Numbered from the stretch's first letter, positions 9,354-18,327 are shown. The stretch is DNA of 64,000 nucleotides from Bacteroidales bacterium (GCA_017509685.1 JAFWPA010000056.1:1-64000); one strand, 5' to 3'. Notes: generated by a model from the sequence alone, not told the origin. Program-made: numbers and translations.

Positions 9354-10412
9354 CTATTTGTAATACGACTTATACCACTCCGCGAACTTTCGCAGGCCCT
9401 CTCTGAGCGTAATCTTGGGTGTGAAGCCAAAGTCGCGCTCCAGGGCGGTGGCGTCGGCATAGGTAGTAGGCACATCGCCGGGCTGCATAGGCACCAGTTT
9501 TTTGTGCGCCTTGAAGTCATAATCCTGCGGCAACACGCCTGCCCTTAGGAGCTCCTCCTGCAGGATGTTCACAAAGTCCAGCAGGTTCTCGGGCTGACCG
9601 CCACCAATGTTGTACACGGCGTACGGCGGAATAGGCAGGCCATCCTCACCTTTCTTGCGCTCAGGAGCGCCCTGCATCACGCGCACAATGCCTTCCACAA
9701 TATCATCCACATAGGTAAAGTCCCTACGGCAGTTACCGAAGTTATAGATCTGGATGGTTTCTCCCTTGAGCAGTTTGTTGGTGAAACCAAAGTACGCCAT
9801 ATCGGGACGGCCGGCAGGACCGTACACGGTGAAGAAGCGCAGGCCCGTGGTGGGAATGTTGTACAGTTTGCTATAGCAGTGAGCAAAGAGTTCGTTGCTC
9901 TTTTTGGTAGCTGCATACAGGGATACCGGATTGTCCACCCGGTCATCGGTGCTGAACGGCACTTTCTTGTTGCCACCGTAGACGCTTGAGCTGCTGGCAT
10001 ACACCAGATGCTCCACAGGATTGTGTCGGCAGGCCTCCAGTATGTTGTAGAAGCCAATCATATTGGACTGGATGTAGGCATCCGGATTCTCAATGCTATA
10101 GCGCACACCCGCCTGAGCAGCCAGGTTCACTACTACGTCAAACTGATTCTCTTCGAAGAGTTTGTCAATCAGGGCCTTATCGGCCAAATCACCCTTCACA
10201 AAGCTATAGCTGATAGCCTCCGGCTGTGCCGCCTCAATCACTTTCAGGCGGTATTCCTTCAGGCTAGGATCGTAGTAATTGTTCAGGTTATCCAGCCCCA
10301 CGATGGTGCCACTTTTGAGGTCCTTGAAGAGCCTCAACACCAGGTTGCTGCCAATAAAACCGGCAGAACCCGTTACCAGTATTTTCTTTCCGTTCAGGTC
10401 AATTCTTTCCAT
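9354..10412 (-). CDS. UDP-glucuronate 4-epimerase-like NAD-dependent epimerase
   Basis: A 352-residue extended SDR enzyme. It has the Rossmann loop TGSAGFIGSNL, the LDNLNNYYDPSLKEYRL segment typical of UDP-glucuronate 4-epimerases, and the catalytic SLYAATKKSNE Tyr-xxx-Lys. It should interconvert UDP-glucuronate and UDP-galacturonate. Its start lies within the end of the nucleotidyltransferase gene (14-bp overlap), so it belongs to the same operon as the kinase and the broken ugd. In that setting it would either epimerise UDP-GlcA made by Ugd or process UDP-GalA made by salvage. UDP-glucose 4-epimerase is less likely because of the N-terminal signature. Confidence 0.85.
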   Translation of the reverse strand: MERIDLNGKKILVTGSAGFIGSNLVLRLFKDLKSGTIVGLDNLNNYYDPSLKEYRLKVIEAAQPEAISYSFVKGDLADKALIDKLFEENQFDVVVNLAAQAGVRYSIENPDAYIQSNMIGFYNILEACRHNPVEHLVYASSSSVYGGNKKVPFSTDDRVDNPVSLYAATKKSNELFAHCYSKLYNIPTTGLRFFTVYGPAGRPDMAYFGFTNKLLKGETIQIYNFGNCRRDFTYVDDIVEGIVRVMQGAPERKKGEDGLPIPPYAVYNIGGGQPENLLDFVNILQEELLRAGVLPQDYDFKAHKKLVPMQPGDVPTTYADATALERDFGFTPKITLREGLRKFAEWYKSYYK

Positions 10413-11136
10413 ACTTTTCTACTGCCTCATAATACGTATCAAGACTACCAATATCAAAGCGCCCTGCGCTCATCGGCCAGGCGTGCATGGTGGTGTGTTC
10501 CACCATATAGTGTGCAAGATTGCCGGGAGCGTCCTTGCCGCAGCCGTTTTCTACACTGTGACGAACCAAGTCCAGGTCCTTTTTCAGGTAGATATAGAAT
10601 GGCGGCACGGCCCAGGTAGATTTGGGAACCTGCGGCTTCTCTTCCATGTTGAGCACCTTCATATTGTCATCCACCACAATCACGCCCGTGCGCTGGAGTT
10701 TCTCAATGGAAGGCTGCTGGTGACACATAATGCAGCTAGTTCCCTTTTCCTTTGCAAAGTCCACAAACTCCTGGAAGCTGAAGAATAGCAGGTTGTCGGC
10801 AGCTACTACCAGAAGGTCGTCATCGAGGTGGAGTTTGTCCATTGCGAAGAGTAGGTCACAGACTGCTCCAAGGCGTGTTTCGTTGGTGAAGGTGTTGTCG
10901 TTCACCACCGTGATGGGCTTGGTAAAATGCTGCTTTTCTGCCCAGAACTGGAAGATATTCGCAAACCTACCATTGGAGATAATGATGTGCTCATCAATCT
11001 CCGGAATCTTGTCAATATCGTCCAGCATACGCCCCAGAATGGTGTTATTCCCAATCTGCAGCAAAGGCTTGGGGAAGTCCTTGGTGAGTTCCCCCAGACG
11101 CGTTGCATATCCGGCTGCTATTACAATGTTCTTCAT
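10399..11136 (-). CDS. sugar-1-phosphate nucleotidyltransferase
   Basis: A 245-residue GT-A-like nucleotidyltransferase. The N-terminal loop is IAAGYATRLGELTKDFPKP, a variant of GxGTR-x6-PKP in which the second Gly is Ala, followed by a VVAADNLL metal-binding strand and an EEKPQVPKSTW segment. It would activate a sugar-1-phosphate with an NTP. Overlap with the kinase gene (4 bp) and the epimerase gene (14 bp) suggests it uses the product of the neighbouring GHMP kinase, plausibly galacturonate-1-phosphate plus UTP. The nucleotide and sugar are inferred from neighbours only; it is shorter than RfbA and lacks the RfbA C-terminal region. Confidence 0.75.
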   Translation of the reverse strand: MKNIVIAAGYATRLGELTKDFPKPLLQIGNNTILGRMLDDIDKIPEIDEHIIISNGRFANIFQFWAEKQHFTKPITVVNDNTFTNETRLGAVCDLLFAMDKLHLDDDLLVVAADNLLFFSFQEFVDFAKEKGTSCIMCHQQPSIEKLQRTGVIVVDDNMKVLNMEEKPQVPKSTWAVPPFYIYLKKDLDLVRHSVENGCGKDAPGNLAHYMVEHTTMHAWPMSAGRFDIGSLDTYYEAVEKYGKN

Positions 11137-12272
11137 TCCTGTACGAATCTGGCTCCGTCATCTGACTTACAGAAATACACCTTGAAGGAGTTCTTGTATT
11201 GCGGGAACTGGGCAAGGTACTTTTCTGTAATTTCTTTTTCTATGCTTTCCTTCTTAGCGGGGTCCACCAGGGCAATGCAAGCGCCTTTGAATCCTGCACC
11301 GCTGAAGCGGCCACCATAGATGCCGTCCGTTGTGAGCATAGCATTGTAGATGGCTATTAACTCTGGACTACCGCACTCGTAGTTGTGGATGCTGCTTTCG
11401 CAGCTTGCTTTGCTCAGGCTGCCAAACCATTCCAGGTTTCCCGTCTCCCAAGCGGTGATGCCTTCACGTACCCGTTTATGTTCACTGAAGAAGTGCTCGG
11501 CACGGCGTGCAAACCGAGGCGGCATTTCATCTCTGTGGCGGCGGAACATACTTTCGCTCACGTCACGGAGGAACGTCTTGTTCTGCTCCTTCAGCGGGAT
11601 GTTCTCATAGGCCTGTACAAGCCAGGTGGCAGTCTTGCATTCCGCTACACGCAGGTTATAGTCACTGCTCATCAGGCTGCGGGTAAGGCCACTGAAGAAG
11701 ATACCCAGTTCAAAGTCCGGCATATTTGCGGCCTTTGGAATAAGACGGTACTCATTGCTCTCGCAGTCCAGCATCAGCAGGTGACCTTTCTTGCCCAGCG
11801 CGATACAAGCCTGGTCCAGAAGGCCATTGTTCAGTCCTATATACTCACGCTCCGCGTCACTGGCTATCTTCATCACCTCGAAGGGCTCCAGCGTGATGTT
11901 GTTGGCTTTGGCGAAAGCCATCACATAGGCTATCAACACGGCTGCACTGGATGACAATCCACCAACAGGAATGCTTCCTTTAATAGACCCATTTATGCCA
12001 TTGGAGAGCTTGAAGCGTTTTTGCAACGCGAACTTGGCACCACGGGCGTAGTCACCCCAGTCACCTTGTTTCACCAGTGCCGGCGTGGCAATGTCAAACT
12101 CCACATGGCCGGTGAAGGTCTCACTGTCCAATACTACCTTGCTGTCTTCGCGCACGTCGAAGTACAAGTCGACTCCTTTATCAATGGCAAAGCCGGTCAC
12201 CAGACCATGCTGATGATCTACGTGTGCGCCCAACGGACAGACTCTATAGGGGGAGAAAATGTGGTACTGCAT
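11133..12272 (-). CDS. GHMP kinase, galacturonokinase-like
   Basis: A 379-residue GHMP-superfamily kinase related to galactokinase. The substrate-binding signature reads CPLGAHVDHQ (residues 12-21) instead of the usual GEHTDY of galactokinases; the CPLGAHxDHQ form is what is known from plant galacturonokinase. The ATP-binding glycine/serine loop PVGGLSSSA is at 102-110, and a C-terminal SGAGFKGACIALV motif 3 is present. It would phosphorylate a free sugar at C1 in the cytoplasm. With the overlapping nucleotidyltransferase and the UDP-uronate epimerase it forms a salvage route from galacturonate to UDP-GalA and UDP-GlcA. Galactokinase activity cannot be excluded. Confidence 0.72.
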   Translation of the reverse strand: MQYHIFSPYRVCPLGAHVDHQHGLVTGFAIDKGVDLYFDVREDSKVVLDSETFTGHVEFDIATPALVKQGDWGDYARGAKFALQKRFKLSNGINGSIKGSIPVGGLSSSAAVLIAYVMAFAKANNITLEPFEVMKIASDAEREYIGLNNGLLDQACIALGKKGHLLMLDCESNEYRLIPKAANMPDFELGIFFSGLTRSLMSSDYNLRVAECKTATWLVQAYENIPLKEQNKTFLRDVSESMFRRHRDEMPPRFARRAEHFFSEHKRVREGITAWETGNLEWFGSLSKASCESSIHNYECGSPELIAIYNAMLTTDGIYGGRFSGAGFKGACIALVDPAKKESIEKEITEKYLAQFPQYKNSFKVYFCKSDDGARFVQE

Positions 12273-12820
12273 TAATCCCGTTTGAAAATATCTCTGGTGT
12301 AGACCTTGCCAGCAACGTCGTCAAGGCAGTTGTCGTAGCGGTTGGCGATGATGGCATGGGACTGGGCCTTGAACTTGGCCAGATCGTTGACTACCTCGCT
12401 GCCAAAGAACGTGGTGCCGTCTTCCAGCGTGGGCTCGTAAATGATGACTTTTGCGCCCTTGGCCTTGATGCGTTTCATAATACCTTGGATGGCGCTCTGG
12501 CGGAAATTGTCGGAGTTGGACTTCATGGTGAGGCGGAAAACACCCACCACCACCTCGTGCTCTTTAGTGGAGTCGTAAGTGCTATTTGCGCTATAGTATC
12601 CAGCCTTGGCCAGTACTTGGTCTGCAATGTAGTCTTTTCTGGTGCGGTTGCTGTCTACAATGGCCTTAATCAGATTTTCGGGCACATCGTTGAAGTTGGC
12701 CAAGAGCTGCTTAGTGTCCTTGGGCAGGCAGTAGCCGCCGTAACCGAAGGAAGGGTTGTTATAGTGAGAACCTATTCTGGGGTCAAGGCAAACACCGTCA
12801 ATGATGGCTTGCGTGTTCAG
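12272..12820 (-). pseudogene. ugd: UDP-glucose 6-dehydrogenase, C-terminal part after internal stop
   Basis: This stretch continues in the same frame as the N-terminal part, directly after a TAA at 12821-12823, and encodes residues matching positions 240-413 of the intact Ugd at 39772-41013. It includes the [19 protein letters not shown] segment that carries the catalytic Cys and the NAD/UDP-binding domain ending in [11 protein letters not shown]. The first in-frame Met after the stop is at 12703, beyond the catalytic Cys, so re-initiation would not restore an enzyme. Its stop overlaps the start of the kinase gene by one base, so the ancestral gene was the head of this operon. Confidence 0.85.
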
Positions 12821-13537
12821 TTACTTCATCTCAGCATAGGTATCCAGCTCGTTGAAGTAACTTACGCGAAGCGCCAGATAGGTATTGGCAAACAGCTTCA
12901 CGGCCTCGGCCTCGGTGGAGCCCATAAATAGCACGGGAACGTCCTCCTTAATGGCTCCCTCGGCAATAATCTTGGCGAAAGTATGGGCGGCTTCCTCCAG
13001 CGTAGGGTCGTCGAAGCCAACGATAATACGGGACGGATACAGGTTATCGTACAGGGCCTTGGATTCCCGCAGGAACTCCGGGGCGAAGATGATGTTGGGA
13101 ACTACCACCTTCATCTTGCCGTCGGCCTGACGCTCCCTATAGCTGAACTTCTCGCGCACGTTGGCGGTGTATCCCACCGGCACGGTGGACTTGATCACCA
13201 TCACGGCATTGGGGTTCACTTCCAGCACCAACTCAATGACCTCCTCCACATGGGTGGTATCGAAGAAGTTCTTCTTGGGGTCATAGTTGGTGGGGGCGGC
13301 AATCACCACAAAGTCTGCATCCTTGTAGGCTGCTTTTCCGTCCAGCGTAGCCACCAGATTCAGCGGCTTTTCGGCCAGATATTTCTCTATGTACTCGTCC
13401 TGGATGGGAGAAATCTTCTTGTTGATCTTCTCCACTTTCTCGGGAATCACGTCCACGGCCACCACCTGGTTCTTCTGCGCCAGAAGGGTGGCAATGCTCA
13501 AGCCTACATAGCCGGTACCGGCAACTGCAATTTTCAT
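12821..13537 (-). pseudogene. ugd: UDP-glucose 6-dehydrogenase, N-terminal part
   Basis: An N-terminal 238-residue fragment of UDP-glucose dehydrogenase with the NAD-binding motif [23 protein letters not shown] and [20 protein letters not shown]. It stops at a TAA exactly where the intact paralogue (39772-41013) has Gly in the sequence [12 protein letters not shown]; here it reads TYAEMK-stop-LNTQA with no frame change. Changing a Gly codon to TAA takes two base substitutions, which is unusual for a fresh mutation or a simple sequencing error. Without the C-terminal domain the protein should be inactive; the second copy would supply UDP-glucuronate. The 421-codon total equals the normal family length. 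Confidence 0.85.
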
Positions 13538-13905
13538 TTTATCTTGGTATTTGTTTTATCTATATTTCTTTTTGTTCCTTTGTATGGACAATCTGGGCGG
13601 GATTGACCGGAGGGATTATCGGCCTGGGGTAGTGCGCAGATATCGGCTGGCGTATTTGGCGTTGTCGGTGCGACGGCGGGATTGACGGGGGTGGGTAGGG
13701 GATTATCGGCCGGGCATTAGGATTTTTCGCCCGGATTGATTATATTTGTGCATGTGCGCGTTGTGACGGGCACTGCCGTCGACCGGCCCCTGCTGGATAG
13801 CGGGAATGGGTGGAGCATTAGCGACTTTGCGGCGGGGGAATCGTTCCTCCCAATATGCTTGTGGAGGAATAGAAGATTTTGTGTTTGCCGGTGAGGAGAT
13901 AAAGA
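13538..13905. other. gene-free stretch between ugd remnant and wbuC remnant
   Basis: About 370 bp separate the divergent ugd and wbuC remnants. The half near wbuC holds a promoter-like element with a hairpin (listed separately at 13701-13748). Between 13600 and 13700 the plus strand shows several ATCGGCC/ATCGGCT words and GGGATT repeats but no open reading frame. No TAnnTTTG box was found on the minus strand in front of ugd. Confidence 0.5.
13701..13748 (+). promoter_or_regulatory. promoter-like element with hairpin, copy A
   Basis: A 48-bp block ends in the Bacteroidota -7 box TATATTTG (13741-13748). Upstream of it an inverted repeat CCGGGC/GCCCGG encloses an ATTAGGATTTTTC loop. The same block with the stem changed to CCTGCC/GGCAGG occurs at 34538-34585, and a third related block is at 37121-37159. 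The -7 box and spacing point to a promoter for the wbuC remnant; the hairpin may be a regulator-binding dyad or part of a dispersed repeat. Confidence 0.55.
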
Positions 13906-14322
13906 ATGGTTTTAGATAAGAAGATACTGGACGAGCTGACGGCCAAGGCCAAGGAGAACCCGAGAAGGGCCAGTGGCATAGCCTGAAGTGCCTGGAGAGC
14001 GGAACGGTGCTGTTAGAGGCGAGGGATGGGGGGTATGAACCCATCGGCCCGGAGGATATCTTGGAGTAGGGGATTGCGAAGGGGGCATCGGCCTATCTGC
14101 GCGTGAACGAGAACTTCCATCAGTCGCTGGAAGATAAGTGTCATCGGATGCTGAATGCAGTGGAGCCAGGGACTGTGGTAGCTATTCATCGGCGCGTGGC
14201 GAAGGATGAGTGTTTTGTTGTGCTGCGAGGCAAGGTTGGAGTGACTACTCATGATGATGATGGGGCTGTTATAGGGGATGTGGTGTTGAGGGAAGAGAGT
14301 GGTAACTATGGGGTGGACCATT
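13906..14322 (+). pseudogene. wbuC: scrambled wbuC-like cupin remnant
   Basis: Three pieces of one WbuC-family cupin are present in the wrong order. Piece 1 (13906-13965) reads MVLDKKILDELTAKAKENPR, the family N-terminus. Piece 2 (about 13966-14069, another frame) reads KGQWHSLKCLESGTVLLEAR and ends GPEDILE-stop, the family C-terminus. Piece 3 (about 14097-14322) reads LRVNENFHQSLEDKCHRMLN, then EPGTVVAIHRRV, DECFVVLRGKVGV and YGVD, the family middle. Natural order would be 1-3-2. WbuC proteins sit beside O-antigen and capsule genes. No intact protein can be made. Confidence 0.7.
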
Positions 14323-14387
14323 TGTGCCGCATGAGGTGGATGGGATTTTTGATGTTGAAAAGAAATGATAAGGAGTATTTTAAAAGG

Positions 14388-14410
14388 GGTATGGCAGTTT
14401 TGCTCATACC
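14388..14410 (+). terminator. weak hairpin after wbuC remnant
   Basis: GGTATG and CATACC pair around a short GC-containing loop, followed by TCTTTG. The T-run is poor, so termination is uncertain. Confidence 0.3.
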
Positions 14411-14463
14411 TCTTTGTGCCGCAGAGAAGACCAAAAGAAGAGATTTGAAATGCTGTAGAAGTT

Positions 14464-14703
14464 ATGATCACATTAAAGGATTTGAATGATATCGCGGAAA
14501 ACAAGATTAAGAATGATGCGCAGAAAGCAATCATCCGGTCGAGTTTTCCTCCGCATATAGCAGAAAGGATGTGTGCCGCTATAGATGGGCAAGAAAGGTT
14601 TGAGCACTTCGTGCGGTTATTGAATGAGTATAACGAGTGGATGGCGCAGCAGCAGATGCAACAGGCGGCGGTGATGGAGTTTTTGAGGGGATATAAGGGG
14701 TAA
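14464..14703 (+). CDS. small hypothetical protein
   Basis: A 79-residue, largely helical, charged reading frame from ATG 14464 to TAA. It has no recognised motif; the C-terminal half contains a Gln/Met-rich helix (WMAQQQMQQAAVMEF). It lies between the scrambled wbuC and the Septu-like ATPase, 55 bp before the latter. No strong ribosome site or -7 box is visible. It could be a real small gene at the island edge or chance; codon composition resembles the neighbours. Confidence 0.4.
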   Translation: MITLKDLNDIAENKIKNDAQKAIIRSSFPPHIAERMCAAIDGQERFEHFVRLLNEYNEWMAQQQMQQAAVMEFLRGYKG

Positions 14704-14758
14704 CAGCTGCGGGCGGATGGTTGTGGTTGTTTATGCGTTAAATAGAAAATAATAAACA

Positions 14759-15565
14759 ATGTCATTTAGAATAGCAGGCATAAAGATCCTTCGTGACTGT
14801 AAACCATACGTCAGAAAAATACTGAAAGAGAATGAAGTATTTCTTTTCTCTTCCAGATATTATGAAGACCCCTGGAACGAGTTGACCTTGTCCTTAAACA
14901 GGGAAGTCATGGGGAATCTATATTATCAGACGCTGTATGATATCCAAAGGGATTCAGGTACGCTTGAGGTATCTGTAAATGCTATTGTGGGACAGAATGG
15001 AGACGGGAAAAGCACTCTGTTGGAAGTGATGCTTCGAGTTCTGAATAATTTTGCGTATTCACGAGGATTCCTGGAAGATCAAGCGACGTTGAAATTCGTA
15101 GATGGGGTCAATGCTATTCTGTATTATGAAATCGACTCAGTGATTTATGCCATCAAATGCTTAGATAAAGAAGTGACGTGGTATAAGAATGGCGAACCGA
15201 TAGTCACTCTAGAGGGGACAGATAAACAGAAGAAAAGATATATCAAAGAGAATTTTGTTCCTGATCTGTTCTACACTATGGTTATCAACTATTCCCTTTA
15301 TGCATATACCCCTGCTTCTTTGGGGAATGCTACTGGCGAGGGCTATTGGATAGACGGGTTGTTTCACAAGAATGATTCCTATCAAACGCCTGTTGTCTTA
15401 AATCCTATGAGGACAAAAGGGAGTATTGATATTATCCGAGAGGAATACTTGTCGAAGCAACGTTTGATGTCCATTTTTGTAAGCAGTGACGGGGATGAGA
15501 AAGAAAGGATGGTGAGCAATAATGAGAAAGCTGTTGGATATGCCTTCTCATTAGAGAGAAAGTAA
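14759..15565 (+). pseudogene. Septu-like (PtuA-type) ATPase, N-terminal part
   Basis: The N-terminal 268 residues of a large SMC/ABC-like AAA ATPase. The P-loop reads VGQNGDGKSTLLE near residue 82-90. The frame ends at a TAA at 15563, but coding resumes one base out of phase (RESKFLKKTL..., from 15555) and continues as the ORF at 15618-17150. One extra base in the GAGAGAAAG stretch near 15552-15562 explains this. The rejoined protein would be about 797 residues. Next to an HNH gene this is the architecture of Septu (PtuA ATPase plus PtuB nuclease) anti-phage systems. As read here the system is disabled, unless the extra base is a sequencing error or frameshifting occurs. Confidence 0.75.
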
Positions 15566-15617
15566 GTTCCTGAAAAAGACACTACATCAGTATTTCCTCG
15601 ATACATTTCAGGATGAA

Positions 15618-17150
15618 TTGATATGGGAGGACATGAAACCGTACGAATACCCAAATGAAAAAATTCCCGGTGAGATAATAGAGAGATTTAAGGATTTTTG
15701 GGGCTCTTTTCAATTTGAACTGGCAGGGAATCCGAACTTAGTAAAAGAGTGTAGGATAATCCTCTCTAACCGAAGGAGGGCAAGGAAAACAGATCTGCGA
15801 AAGTACCTGACCCTGTTCAATAATACGGTTTATCCTATCAATAACAAAGCATCCAAGAAAAGACAAGGTGGATTCGGAAGAGAGTTTGGAATGTTGGTGA
15901 ATAGCAGGAATGGGGAACTCTATATGTTGAATTATAGACAGTTCTATCGTTTGATGCTTGTTTTCCTTATTTGGCGCGCGCTTACTGAATCAGATAAGTT
16001 CGCAATGAAAGGGGCGCGACTGAATGATGCGCTTAATGATACAAGTAACCCCAGGAATGCTGCAATGCTATATTTGGTATATAAGTTTATTTCTATAGCT
16101 GAAACTTACCAAGGGTTCTGTAATGCATATTATCTGACAGAGGAGAAATTTACACCTCTGATTAGAGAATGGCCTAACAGGGATGCATTGGGTACCATCA
16201 AACAGGACTTGGAACTGATTATGCGGACAGATGACTACCGCACATTAAAGTTTAAACAGACCGTCAACTATCTGAGGCAGGGCAAGGATTATTATGGTGC
16301 AGAAGTCAGTAACTTACAAGGTATCAACTATGGTTATTTCTTGTCTTTTGACAATATGAATAACCAGATGAAGGGCATCTCACTTAAGGAAATCCAGTGG
16401 CGTTTGCCTTGTCCTATTTTTGAAGGGGACATCATACTGAATGATGGGAAGGATAATTATCCTTTGGATACACTTAGTTCAGGAATGATACAACGTCTGA
16501 ACACTGTGGGTTCTTTAGTCTATCATCTGAGAAACTTGGATGACGATCAAGAAGGGGAAGGGATGGTGGCCTACGAACAAGTATGCGTAGTTTTAGAAGA
16601 GGTAGAGTTGTATTATCACCCTGAATATCAGAAGAGCTATCTGAATTACCTTCTTGAACAGATATCTAGATCAGGTATAAGCCGGTTGAAGAGTGTGAAT
16701 CTGGTCTTCGTGACACACTCTCCATTTATCCTTTCAGACATCACAAAGAACGATATTCTTTGTCTGGAAAATGGGAAACAGGCAGAAGTGGAGTTAAAGA
16801 CCTTCGGGGCCAATATTCATGATTTGCTGCGTCATCCATTTTTTATGAAGAAAGGCACCATCGGCGACTTTGCACAGAAAGTAATTAATGAGATTATTGT
16901 ATCCTTATCAATCTATGATGCTATCAGGAAGTCAGGTAATAGGCTGTTTGATATTAGACGGTTCAAGGAAGATAATCCTGAACTTGTTGAGTCTATGGGA
17001 TTCCTGCCTCTAGAAGTGGATGGTAATCTTAGTATGATGGATTTTGAGGTACAGTATTCACAGCGAACCATAATGGAGGCTATCTCTTTATTAGATGAGC
17101 CAATCATCAAGGATGCCCTGCAAAGAGAGTATAAAAGAATATTCAGTTAG
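15618..17150 (+). pseudogene. Septu-like (PtuA-type) ATPase, C-terminal part
   Basis: This 510-residue frame carries the second half of the ATPase: the ABC-like signature TLSSGMIQRLN, the Walker B CVVLEEVELYYHPE and the downstream His switch VFVTHSPFILSD. There is no natural start: the frame opens with TTG and coding-quality sequence extends upstream to 15555 (LKKTLHQYFLDTFQDEL), confirming it is the continuation of the 14759 frame after a one-base shift. It is followed after 2 bp by the HNH nuclease gene, so both were co-transcribed. The ATPase would sense infection and control the nuclease, as known for Septu; this member is longer than classical PtuA. Confidence 0.75.
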
Positions 17151-17152
17151 GG

Positions 17153-18088
17153 ATGTGGCATTTAGATACTCCTAAGGCAGATACCTTGAACTGGTACAAG
17201 GGCAAGTACCTTGGTGATATAGCGCAGGCAATTACGGACTCTCCTTTAAAAAAGTCTGTTAAGGCCCTGTTAATGCCAAATGGAAGTAAAGATATTCTTG
17301 AGCAACTGCTAATTGCTCCTCCTCAGGATTTGTATCCACTGAACAAACGGCTTGAAAGTGATATTAAGAAATTAGGCAACTATACAACTTCTAAAAAGAA
17401 GATATTCAAGGCTTTTGACTATAATGGGCGCATTTCCAGCAATAAAGAGGCTGCTTATGAATTGGCAAAAAAGATAGGAACACGTACTTGTGTATATTGT
17501 AATCGGATTTATTCCTTCACAATTGAGGACGGAAATGGCAATACGGTGGCAAGACCCGACTTTGATCATTGGCTTCCGAAAGATAAGCATCCGTTGCTAT
17601 CAATGAGTTTCTACAATTTGATACCGTCTTGCCCGATTTGCAATCGGAGTATTAAATTGAGAAAAGACTTTGAATACGGGAAACACGTCCATCCGTATCA
17701 ATCGGAAGTAGAAAGACAATTCAAATTTCAATACGAGCCGCAACCTGGAGCGAAGTGGAAACTTAAAGTTGCAGACTGTTCCCCAGAAGAGGATGCAACT
17801 GCTAAACTGTTGAAGACTGAGGATGTTTATACCCCTTATGCGAACAGCGAGGTAAAGGATATACTGGAGTTCGCTTACAAGAATACGCCAGAATATCTGG
17901 TTGAGTTGAGAGATACGGTGATGAAGGCATTTGGTAATAGCATCTCCAAAGAACAGGCATATCGTATGGTTTTTGGAACAGAGTTACGAGCATCTTTATT
18001 CTTGGACCGACCATTGAGCAAAATGAAAAGGGATGTGCTAATGCAGCTGCAGGAGGCATTAGGGATTCAGTTAATTGAATTTGAATAG
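17153..18088 (+). CDS. HNH endonuclease, Septu-like (PtuB-type)
   Basis: A 311-residue protein with a His-Me finger (HNH) nuclease core: CVYC at residues 113-116, DFDHWLPK with Asp138-His139, then FYNLIPSCPICN carrying the Asn and second zinc-binding Cys pair. This arrangement is that of PtuB nucleases, which degrade DNA when released or activated by their ATPase partner. It begins 2 bp after the ATPase stop and is followed 5 bp later by a small helicase-associated-domain-like gene, so three genes probably share one transcript. The nuclease reading frame itself is intact even though its ATPase partner is frameshifted. Confidence 0.82.
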   Translation: MWHLDTPKADTLNWYKGKYLGDIAQAITDSPLKKSVKALLMPNGSKDILEQLLIAPPQDLYPLNKRLESDIKKLGNYTTSKKKIFKAFDYNGRISSNKEAAYELAKKIGTRTCVYCNRIYSFTIEDGNGNTVARPDFDHWLPKDKHPLLSMSFYNLIPSCPICNRSIKLRKDFEYGKHVHPYQSEVERQFKFQYEPQPGAKWKLKVADCSPEEDATAKLLKTEDVYTPYANSEVKDILEFAYKNTPEYLVELRDTVMKAFGNSISKEQAYRMVFGTELRASLFLDRPLSKMKRDVLMQLQEALGIQLIEFE

Positions 18089-18093
18089 TTTTT

Positions 18094-18327
18094 ATGACAC
18101 AAGACGAATTGTGGCAAATGAAATACCAGGAGGTGGTTGCGTTTATTGAGACCAATAAGCGGAATCCCAGCAAGCATAGTGATGAAGAGAGGGGACGGTA
18201 TTTGAATTGGATGAAACATAATAGGAAGTTGTATGCAGCAGGGGAGATGAAACCAGAACGTGTTGAGGCATTCAAGAAGTTGGTAGAGTTGAGTGAGAGG
18301 TATAGGAGGAAAAATCAATATGAGTGA
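18094..18327 (+). CDS. helicase-associated-domain-like small protein, copy 1
   Basis: A 77-residue basic protein (MTQDELWQMKYQEV...). The spacing of Trp and of PSK, Leu-x-Trp-x-K, and GEMKPERVEAF resembles one helicase-associated (HA, PF03457-type) domain, a small helical fold thought to bind nucleic acid. Two paralogues lie at 28730-28960 and 34637-34867, sharing MTQxE-W, NxRxPSK, EER, KH, L, GE and the C-terminal NQYE/NQYQ. This copy starts 5 bp after the Septu-like HNH gene, so it is in that operon, and it is the most diverged of the three. Function unknown; a DNA-binding accessory or regulator of defence modules is possible. Confidence 0.75.
   Translation: MTQDELWQMKYQEVVAFIETNKRNPSKHSDEERGRYLNWMKHNRKLYAAGEMKPERVEAFKKLVELSERYRRKNQYE

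Noticed and set aside
9354..10412. RfbB (dTDP-glucose 4,6-dehydratase) to complete the rhamnose genes
   Set aside because: The N-terminal LNNYYDPSLK segment and context fit UDP-glucuronate 4-epimerase; no dehydratase catalytic motif was seen.
13703..14765. Minus-strand frames at 13703-14044 and 14013-14765
   Set aside because: They lie opposite the wbuC remnant and the promoter element, lack ribosome sites and have low-quality Ser/His/Pro-rich composition.
14759..18088. Retron or other reverse-transcriptase-linked system
   Set aside because: ATPase plus HNH pairs also occur with retrons, but no reverse transcriptase or structured msr/msd region is present nearby.
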